Shown here: positions 1-9,300 of the stretch, one piece after another
Position numbering within the stretch: position 1 is the stretch's first letter
How the letters are laid out: every line of letters starts with the position of its first letter
Assembly: GCA_026770585.1 (NCBI GenBank)
Contig: MU646766.1
Location: forward strand, 259,232 to 269,587
Length of the DNA: 10,356 nucleotides
Source: Baffinella frigidus
Lineage: Eukaryota; Cryptophyceae; Cryptomonadales; Baffinellaceae
Reading direction: 5' to 3'
Program-made: the position numbers and the translations under genes
Notes under the pieces: generated by a model
The model's input: only the letters and a program-made list of their open reading frames with translations
The model's database searches: none
What the model was told of the DNA's origin: nothing

Positions 1-265
1 TGTATTGTGTATTGTGTATTGTGTATTGTGTATGGTGTATGGTGTATGGTGTATGGTGTATTGTGTATTGTGTATGGTGTATGGTGTATGGTGTAAGATG
101 TAGGGTCGTGAGGGGTGCAGCGCCGGCGACGTGTCACCCCCCTGGCATGCCAGCGCCACACTAGGCACCACACCAGGCACGGTACCAACCAGGCCGCCAG
201 GGTGGCAGGGCCCGCGCGCAGGGAAGGGCGCGCGCGCGCGGGGAGTGGGGGGGGGGCGGGCGGAC
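1..265. repeat. Intron after exon 22 (partial): GTGTATK heptads and G/C-rich stretch
   Basis: Positions 1 to about 107 are heptads of GTGTATT and GTGTATG, 7-base variants of the telomere-like unit, grading into GTGTAAG and TGTAGGG. From about 108 to 265 the sequence is G/C-rich, with CG/GC dinucleotide runs at 228-241 and a G run at 246-256. No coding homology is seen. The region lies in an intron that continues off the window. Confidence 0.75.
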
Positions 266-370
266 CTTGGAGTTTTCGATTCCCAGGACGATTTCGGGCC
301 CCTTGTCTGTCTGGTTGTCCACTTGGACCTTGCCGATCTTGAGCTCAAACTCGTAGTCCGTCCTCGTCAC
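266..370 (-). CDS. VPS13: VPS13 exon 22: VQVDNQ motif (last exon in window)
   Basis: The exon encodes 35 residues with YEFELKIGKVQVDNQ followed by PEIVLGI. 'tveLkIg.iQiDNQ' is a highly conserved VPS13 C-terminal motif. Acceptor GTACAG|GTGACG, donor CCAAG|GTCCG, phase 0. Since the exon ends at a donor with no stop codon, the gene continues beyond the left edge of the window. The ATG_C-like end and any PH domain would be expected there. Confidence 0.9.
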
Positions 371-3300
371 CTGTACAGGTAGCGACCCCCCAATGTCAGC
401 AAGGCACACCCATCAAGGCACCCCCTGTCAGCAGGCGCTCGCACCCCGCACGTCAGCGAGGTGCGACCCCCCAGGCAGATTGACGCGTCTCTGGCATCCG
501 AGAGGTGGACTGCCCACCGCCCTGAGAGCAGCTTGTGACGCCAGAGGGGGGCGCACGCTGGAGGGGCAGGCTGGGTGGCGTGGTCTCTGGTTGGCACGGT
601 ACTCCGTACGGGACGGCACGGGCGGCGTGGCGAAGGTGCGCGCAGGAAGTGGCGCGGGCCGGGCGCGCGTTGCCAGCGAGAGTGATTGCCCTGGTAGGGA
701 GAGGCACGTGCGGTGGAGACCGTGTACTCCACTGCGAGAAGAAAGTAGGGTGGTGGACCGTGTACTGGAAAAGCAGAGAGTGGCCGGGTGGTGGGATGCA
801 GGGACGCACAGGGCGGTGGGGAGGTGGGGACCTTGTACTCGAGGTCGAAGTCAAGCAGCGATGCATACATGATCTCCTCCAGCTTTGCGTCAAGCACCTA
901 GTTTCGGGTTTCGGGTTTAGGGTTTAGGATTCATAGTTTATGGTTTATGGTTTATGGTTTATGGTTTAGGGTTTAGGGTTAAGGGTTTGGGGTTTGGGGT
1001 TTGGGGTTTGGGGTTTAGGGTTTAGGGTTTAGGGTTTAGGGTTTAGGGTGTGGGGTGTAGGGTTTAGGGTTTAGGGATTATGGTTTAGGGTTTCGGGTCA
1101 AGAACCGAAACACACAACCCCGCGAAGACCACGCGAATCGCGTTACGAGGAAGAGCTTCCTCCCCCGCCATGGAGACAATGTCCGAATCGGAATCCAAGG
1201 ACACGTCCGTGACTCGCAGCACTCGAGAGCCCCTCTCTGCCACCACCTCCACCTGCTTCAGGGTTTCAGGTTTAGGTGTTGGGGGTTGGGGGTTGGGGTT
1301 TAGGGGTTAGGGGTTGGGGGTTGGGGTTTAGGGTTCCGGGTTCAGTCTTCCGTGTTCCGTGTTTCGTGCTTCGGGTTTCGGGTGTGGTGTGTATCGCCCG
1401 CAAATCAGGGAGGGGCACCGACCTTAAGCCCCGCCTGAGTCGGCACGCTCCCAAACTCATCCATCGCAACCTTGACCAGCTCCTGGCTCCCCTCCTGCGC
1501 CAGCACGAGGATGTGCGGGGCGTGCGGGCGGTCCCACGTGACGGGTGCGCGCGTCGCGGGGGCTGCCTTCAGGCCCAGGTCCAGGTGGTTCGAGCCCTCT
1601 TGCCAGACCTGGTTGAGGGTGTGGGTTTTGGAGCTGAGGGTTTAGGGTTTAGGGTTTAGGGTTTGGGGTTTGGGGTTTGGGGTTTAGGGTTTTGGGTTTC
1701 GGGTTTCGGGTTTCGGGTTTAGGGATTAGGGTTTAGTGTTTAGTGTTTAGTGTTTAGTGTTTAGTGTTTAGTGTTTAGTGTTTAGTGTTTAATGTTTAGG
1801 GTTTAGTGTTCAGGGTTGAGGGTTTGGGACCTTGATGGGCTTGGAGGAGCGGTTTTCGAGAGCGTAGAGCGCCGACTCGGCTGAGGTCTCCAGGCGGAAA
1901 ACGATGAATGACGCGGCCTTTCTTACCTTCACCTCCATTATCACGTCCCGCGACCCCTCGATGCCCCCCTGGTTTGGGGTTTGTGGTTTGGGGTTTGTGG
2001 TTGGGGTTTGGGGTGTGGGGTGTGGGGTTTGGGGTTTGAGGTTTCGGGACTAGGGACCAGCGTTTGGGTTGTAGGGTTTAGGGTTCACCTGCAGGTTGGG
2101 GAGCCTTGCCGAAAACGTGCCCACCTGGTCGGGCAACAGCGGGCCTGACCACCCTGTCTGGTACGTATCCGTCGTCCCGATCTGCGGCACCACGCGGATC
2201 CGCACCGATTTCGCGAGTTTGCCGTCGACCCAGTGGAATGGTCGGAGGTCCCCGTCAGGCAGTTCGAGCACTGCCGCGTGTTCGTCCTCCAACCCCTGCT
2301 GACTGATCTGGAGGGTGTATCCGAGGCGGTTGAGGAGTGTGTAGCGCGGCACGATGGAGACGAGCTTTGATCGCGAGAGGTACCCCATCCCCAGCTCGAA
2401 TGCCAGTCCGAACTCGTAGAGGGGGCACGCCTGGTTGAGAGTTTCGGGATTAGGGATTAGGGTTTAGGGTTTGGGGTTCGAGGTTTGGGGTTTAGGGTTT
2501 AGGGTTTGGGGTTTGGGGTTTGGGGTTTGGGGTTTAGGGTTTAGAGTTATGGGTGTAGGGTGTAGGGTGTAGGGTTTAGTGTTGAGGGTTTAGTGTTGAG
2601 GGAAGAGGGGGCACGCCTTCTTGAGCTCGGGGGCGTCGGCGGGTTTGCCCGGGACTTCGAGAATGCCGTTGGTCCCCACGCTCTCGAGCGAGAACGCTGG
2701 TCCCCATGGCGACCCGTTCACCTGCCGAACACCCACGCCAGACGTCAGCCAATCAATCACCCAACCACGCGCCCGGACTCACGCACGGGAGGGGCGCGTG
2801 TGGGGGGGGGGACGCTTGCGGGGACGAACCTGGAAGAAGCGATGACCATGGGGGGGGGCGGATCTGGAAGCAAGCCCGGTTGCCGGTGAGGGGGGCAAGT
2901 AGGGATATTCCTAGGAGCTCAGGACCAGCCTAGGGGCGGTGCGTGTCCCGCGAGAAATGGAGTGATGACCTGTCACTGACAGGACCTGGAAGCAGGCCCG
3001 GTAGTCCGTGAGGGGGACGGACCTGGAAGCACGCCCGGTTGCCAGTAAGGTCGGTGGAAGCGAAGGAGAAGATGAACGGCGGCTCGCACGGCTGTTCCAT
3101 CCACGAATCCGGAAACAACGTCCCGCCCTTATCCTTGGGATCAGCCTGCGCCCCGCCGGTGAGCGACTCGATCATGCGCGGGCGCGAGTCGGGGGTGTTG
3201 CCGAGGGAGGAGGAGTGGTTGGTGTCTCCGAAGCGGATTGAGGCCTTGACGACGCGCTTCCATTCCATGCTTTGCGAGGACGCCCGCTGCGAGGAGTTCA

Positions 3301-6300
3301 CCTGCAAGAGCACCAGCATCACCTCTTGGTGCGCACCAGGATCAGCCTCCTTGCGTGTAAGGCCTCTGCGTACTTACTCGCAAGCGCGCGTGAGGCCAGT
3401 CAGCTACACAGAAAGTCGGGGTGGCACTGATGTGCTCATCGGGAGTGGTGGCATTGAAGGGGGCGCACCCCACCACAGGCACCGCTCTCAGCTCGCGGCA
3501 GGGGCGGCAGGGGCGGTCACTGAGAAGGCACGGAGGGAGGAGGAGAAGGGGGGGGGGGCAGAGTGAGGGGCCTGGTTGTCGCACCTTCTCCGGGGCGACG
3601 TGCGTGGTCAAGTCCTCGGGCGAGAGCGACCAGTCGATGACTGCCGCGTCACACTTGCGCAGCATCACGCACGGGATCCTGATGCCAGGACCCTTGTCGC
3701 CTTCGGCCAGGAACGTTGAGTCGTCTGTGTTGATGAAGATTACGGCCACGGCGCCCTGGCGTAGCGTTTGGGGTTTGGGGTTTGGGGTTTGGGGTTTGGG
3801 GTTTGAGGTTTGGGGTTTGGGGTTTGGGGTTTGAGGTTTGGGGTGTGGGGTTTGATGTTTGGTGTTTGGGGTTGGTGCTTTGGTGCTTGAGGTTTAGGTT
3901 TCAGGGTTTGGGGTTTCGGGATCAGGTTTGGGGTTTCGGGTTTCGGAAGACCGCCGCGGCGGCCTTGCGCGCCTTCTCGGTGAACGGCACGATGCCTCGC
4001 GTGATCACGGCAATCGCCCCGCGCAGCGCGGCCCCGTTCACGAGCGCCTTGTCTGCCAGCGGCGGGTCTGTCCGCACCTGCCCCCCACCCAACCAACCCA
4101 CGTCGTCAGAACATACCCCCCCAACGTCCGACCGCGCCCACCATGCGTCAGAAGGTGCGCACCATCGACCTTGGATCGCGCCTCAGCCCGACTCGCCCAG
4201 GGCGTCAGACGCGCACCAGGTGGCACGGCAGGTGAGGGGCAGGGGACGCGCAGCAGGGTGGCTGGCGTGCCGCCTCGCGTGCTTTTGCTGATGCTGTGGA
4301 GCAGAAGAAGAAGAAGAAGAAGAAGAAGAAGAAGAAGAACATCAAGAAAGAGAAGAAAACGAGAAGATGAAGAAGTGGTGGAGCAGTGAGTCGGGTCGCG
4401 AAGGAGCAAGCGCGCGATGCGGGCTCGGTCAACCCGAGTCAGACACACCTGTGTCTCAATGCCTCCACACTATCCGCCTTCTCGACCTCGATCACTGGAA
4501 GAGGTTGCCAGCAACCTCAGGTTTCTTTTTTTTTGCAAGCACGTGCGGGCACCGGCTGCTGGTGGGGGTGGAAATGGTGGTGTACCATGCGGGCGTTGAA
4601 GGAAGAGCGGGGACCGAAGCCAGCGAAGAGGCCTTCGAAGGATGGTCCTCCTGAGTGTGCCATCGCGTCGGGTGTGTTGCCTAGCTGCGGTGACCCTGCG
4701 AGGGTGCCTTTGAGGGTTAGGCTTCTGAGGTTTCGGGGGTATGGTTTAGGATGTAGGGTTGAGGGCGTTAGGTTTAGGGTGTAGGGTTTAGGGTTTAGGT
4801 TGTAGGTTGTAGGGTTTAGGGTTTAGAGTTTAGGGTTTAGGGTTCAGATTTTAGGGTGAAGGGTTGAGGGTTCAGTGTTTAGGGTTTAGGGTTTAGGGTT
4901 CAGGGTTCAGGGTTCAGGGTTCAGGGATTACTAAACCCAGAACTCTTTTTCGTGGTGTAGGTTAGGGTAAAGGGTTGAGGCGGGCGGGTAGCGGTGGGCG
5001 TGTTCCAACCTGCCACTGATCCGTCCAAGTCGGGAACCTGCCCTGCCGCGGATATCACCGATCGCGACACCTGCTTCAGGCTTTACGCTTCAGTCTTCTG
5101 AGATCAGGATTCGGGGTTTAGGATTTAGGGTTTAAGGTTGAGGGTTTAGGGTTTAGGGTTCAGGGTTTAGGGTTCAGTGTTTAGGGTTCAGGGTTCAGGG
5201 TTTGGGGTTTGGGGTTAGGGGTTCAGAGCTGTGAGGTCAGGGTTCAGGATTTAGGGTGTAGGGTGTAGGGTGTAGAGTGTAGGGTGTAGGGTGTAGGGTG
5301 AAGGGTGTAGGGTGTAGGGTGTAGGGTTGCACCCCGCCCGCTACGGCGTAGGTGAGCGGAAGGTGTGAGAAGTTGCGCACGAGGTAGTGTGCGTACACCA
5401 CGATCGTCAGGTCCCCCCACGCTGATGAGATCGCCTGCTTCAGCGTTTGGGGTTTGAGGTTTGGGGTTTGGGAAGGTTTGGGGTTTGGGGTTTGGGGTTT
5501 GGGGTTTGGGGTTTGGGGTGTGGGGTTTAGGGTTTAGGGCTTCGTGTTTAGGGTTTGGGGTGTAGGGTGTAGGGTTGTGGGGGTTAGGGTTCAGGATTCA
5601 GGGTTTCGGGTTTCGGGTTTCGGGTTTCGGGTTTCGGGTTTTGGGTTAATTGCCTCGACGCCGAGGCGAAGCGCCACCCCCTGGTCATCAAGCAGATCGA
5701 TGGTCTTGGCAACATTCACCCCCCCCATCCCGTCCGGAGCGAACACCAACACCGGCTCGCGCACCTTCCTAAAGTTCTTGCAGATCACAGACAGCATCAG
5801 CGGCGTCGTCAGATCCGCGCAGTACAGCTGCTCGACCGCCCCCTCCTCTGTGACCGCTGCGGCGAGCTGCTCCCCGAGGATCCCTGTGGGGGATGCGGCG
5901 AAGAGGGAGGTGCTGATGGGGTACGGGAGCGCGTTCTGGATGCGGAGGGCTGGGTGGAGGGAGACTACGATCCGCATGTTCTCTTCGTGCCTGGTTGAGG
6001 GTTTGGGGTTTGGAGTTTGGGGTTTGGGGTTTGGGGTTTAGGGTTTGGGGTTTGGGGTGTAGGGTCAAGGGTGTAGGGTTCAGGGTTTAGGGTTTAGGGT
6101 TTAGGGTTGAGGGTTGAGGGGTTTGGGTTTAGGGTTTAGGGTTTAGGGTTCAGGGTTTAGGGTTTAGGGTTTAGGGTTTAGGGTTTAGGTTTTAGTGTTC
6201 AAGGCTTGATGTTTAGTGTTTAGTGGTTAGGGTGTAGGGGTTACCCGCCGACAGGGCGCTTGGCATCCAGGCGCACCCGGAGATGAAGGGACGTGGTCCC

Positions 6301-9300
6301 CTCGGGCGCGTCGTCAGCAGGGCCACACCGCACGAAGAGCGACTCGCCAGTGACAGGGGATGTCGGCACGGGGATCTTGGCGCACAACTTGTGCTTGCCC
6401 CCTGCCGGCCGCACCTGCCAGACCAGTCACGTGTCACCCTGCCGCCCACACTTACCACCCACCCACCCACCCACCCAGCCACGACGTGTCACCCCGCCGG
6501 CCAACCGCTTTGATGGCGATACGTTCTGGATCCGCACTTACCACCCACCCAGCCAGACACACCTTGTCACCAGTTACTCGACACCACCACACGTCAGCAG
6601 TTGGGATTGTGCGTGCCGGACATCGTTCGTCCGCGCTCGTCATGAGGTCCAGCAGTTGCTCTCTCCAAGAGGGCGAGCTGCGGCGCCCATTGGCACCCAC
6701 CCCATCCCTGCTGACTCTCCTGATTCACCTGGCCCAGGAGGGCCCACCCCACCCCTTCTGGGCCAGGCATGCGTGGTGAGCAGCCCACCGCAGCCCTCTT
6801 GTGTCGTGGGAGTCGTGGAAGACACTCCCCGATCGATCGTGGGAGCCCCGCGGGTCCGCCCGGGAGGTGCCTTCTGGGGAGCGACCTCACGGTATGTGCA
6901 CTGCGCGAGCTGGCCACTGAGAGAGAGAGAGAGAGAGGGAGAGAGAGAGAGAGAGGGGAAAAAAGAGAAAGAGAGGGAGAGAGGGAGAGAGCGATCGAGA
7001 GAGAGAAGGAGAGGGGGGGGGGGGGGGAGACCTGCAGGTACTTGGACTGAGCGAGTTGGAGCGGCACACACCCGTGCATGTCTCCCGCGAACTCCTCCAT
7101 CCTGCTCTCCATTATTCACGATTCAGCTCCCCAACACCCACTAGTTAGCACTGTGGGTACAGATGAGACCTCCTCTATTCTGCGCCTTCACGCCCAGTGA
7201 CACACACAGTGAGAGGACAACTCCTGCAGCAGACCTCTAGACGAGGATCACGTGGGAGAGGCCGTGTGGTGTGCTCTCACGATTCAGCACTCTGGGGGCA
7301 GAGGAGAGGGATGGGGATCCGTGATCTTGACAGAGGCATACGCGACCTTGTCAAGACACGCCCGGCACACATCACCACTTTCTTTGCAACCGTTGGCAGG
7401 AGGATGTGAAAGAAAGGGAGAGGAGAGGACGGGAGGACGGGAGTGTTTGGAAGGAGACCAGAATGTCTCATTAGGGTTTAGGGTTGAGACCAGAGGTGCT
7501 GGCCATCGCCTTCTTCGTCGCAGACAGCCGCCTCGAGAGAGTTGGAGGTCTTGTTGTACAGCTTGAAGGTGCTCTGCCGCCCACGCGAATCCTCAGTCAC
7601 GTGACCACGCGAATCCTCAGTGACAGCGTATCTACCAGCACAAGCACCCCTTGGTGCGGGCGACTTGCGCGAGAACGTGTAGCCCGCACCAAGTATGGGT
7701 ACACCCCATCAACCTTTGTGCCCATACAACCCATCAACGTTTCGGTACATGCAGGGCGTCAATCTCGCGTGTTTGGATCCTGAAGGTGACAGGGTGTTTA
7801 GTGGATCCTGACCACCGGCACGCTGGTGCAGCCCGAGCAACGCGCGGGGCGTAGCTACCGGGACACGCACCAAAGGTGACGTGCGCGAGAACGTGCACCC
7901 CGTTCGCCTGTCCTGCCTTGCACTCGGGTGTACCAGGAGAGGGCTACGACCACCAACGCGCGTGGCCTGACTGCCGGGACTGTTTCGCGCACGTGCTGCC
8001 GAGTAGGCTACGCGCGCGAGAAGCGAGTAGTGTGGCTGCACCATACCTTGCCTGCCAGCAACCAACAGAAACGAGGAGCACAGGGTGCTTGGTTGCCAGG
8101 GAGAGAGGGCGATAGGTAGGCCTGTGAGCGAGAGAAAACACCCACCCACACACTCTCTCGCTCTCTCTCATTCGGAAAGCCTCAATCCTCACACCTAACC
8201 CCCAACCCCTGAGCGTAAGAGGTACCTGAACAGCGATGATCTTGCAGCCAGCGTCGTTGTGGATCTCGGCAACTGCCCGGAGGTCCCCGAGAGGAAGCAT
8301 GTGCACTCCCGTGATGTCGACAGGCACGTGCGTGAGGACGTCCTCGACTCCTTCGAACCGGATCGAGAGGGTGTGGAACTCCAGCGACATGTCGCGCTGC
8401 CGTGCCTGCCACCGATAGAGACCGTGTGTGTCAGTGTGTGTGTAAGAGAGAGAGCGCGCGCGAGAGAGACATAGAGAGAGAGAGAGAGATCGAGCGAACG
8501 AGAGAGAGGCACACGCCAAGGGTCGTAAGGCACACAGCCGGCAGCGATGTACTGGTCGGGCCTCCCAGGAGGGTGAGAAGCACCTGGAGGGAGCGTTTGT
8601 TGGAGAACTGGAAGGGTTCCTCGCCGCCAGAAGCAATATCCTTGCACATTGTCGCGTCCGACGGCTCGTACCTGCCCCCCGCCAGAAACTCACCACGTTA
8701 GCGAGCTACCACGCCAGCCATTCTGCACGGCGGCCAGCCGCTACGGCAGTTAGTCAGCACGCCCGTCAGCCACCAAGTCAGCCAACCACCACGTCAGCCA
8801 GGCACCTTGTCACACCCCAGCCGTCCACGCCTTCCCGTGTACGTACCGGCCAGCCACCACGTGAGCCAGGCAGGCAAGCAGCACGTGAGGCAGGCAGGCA
8901 GGCAGCACGTGCGTCAAGCATCACGGCACACTACAGCCAGCCGTTGCCTCACGGGTACGTACCTACCGGCATCACCGTGTTGCACGCCAGTGCACTGCAG
9001 TGGACGACAGTGCACGGGAGGGTGCGGAGGAATGCTCGGCGTGCCGGCGCCGGGGAGGCATTGCAAGGCAGGCAGAGGCAGAGGGAGGCAGAGGGAGGCA
9101 GAGGGAGGCGGAGGGGGGCAGTGCAAGGCAGTGAGAGGCAGTGAGAGGCAGAGGGAGGCAGAGGGGGGCAGTGCAAGGCAGGGCGGGCTGGGGCGTACGT
9201 GGAGCCGAGCCAGAAGAAGATGGGGACGCCAGACTCGTTGCGAAGACGGTAGGGCCAGAACTTGTCGTTCACCGCATCCGGATCTGCCCCCCACGTCTTG

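Larger units (their letters stand above)
3585..4695 (-). other. PA-like domain inserted in VPS13 (exons 12-14)
   Basis: This is a domain-level entry. Exons 12 to 14 together encode about 135 residues between the AAGQ motif and the PPFIFSF strand; the PA-like core is roughly residues 495-590. Key matches are LRGAIAVITRG, FTEKARKAA, GAVAVIFIN and IRIPCVML. The introns inside and around it are phase 0, except the one before exon 12, which is phase 1. No peptidase or RING motif accompanies it in the window. Its role is unknown; a peptide- or adaptor-binding lobe beside the VAB domain is an inference. Confidence 0.78.

Noticed and set aside
1-107. Possible true chromosome end (telomere)
   Set aside because: The repeats are degenerate variants, appear at many places, and lie inside introns of a gene that continues past the window.
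1735-1800. CRISPR-like regular repeats
   Set aside because: The repeats are 7-base tandem units with no unique spacers, in a eukaryotic intron.
3782-4291. ORFs with GFRVWGLGFGV-like repeats near 1276, 3421, 3782, 5544 and on the minus strand as KPQTPNPKP
   Set aside because: They are translations of the 7-base repeat arrays (three heptads make seven codons), not proteins. They overlap introns defined by the VPS13 exons.
3585-4695. PA-domain exons as a separate gene nested in VPS13
   Set aside because: Same strand, matching phases and splice signals on both sides, and no start, stop or promoter; a single spliced protein is simpler.
6452-6700. Possible extra exon in intron 7-8 (minus strand, peptide around ERIAIKAVGRRGD)
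   Set aside because: It resembles no VPS13 block, and exons 7 and 8 join directly to restore the YLQ-VRPAG pattern.
6293-7144. Plus-strand ORF of 283 codons and the Glu/Arg-rich ORFs around 6900-7050
   Set aside because: Their length comes from the GA microsatellite and GC-rich intron; they run across VPS13 exon 7 on the opposite strand.
7290-7385. Possible extra exon in intron 6-7 (minus strand, peptide around VAYASVKITDP)
   Set aside because: Exons 6 and 7 already join through a split Trp codon and continuous homology; including this stretch would break the frame and adds no VPS13 motif.
9057-9183. Possible protein-coding repeat (Arg/Glu/Gly-rich)
   Set aside because: The 10-base period changes frame each unit, the sequence lies in an intron, and nothing supports translation.
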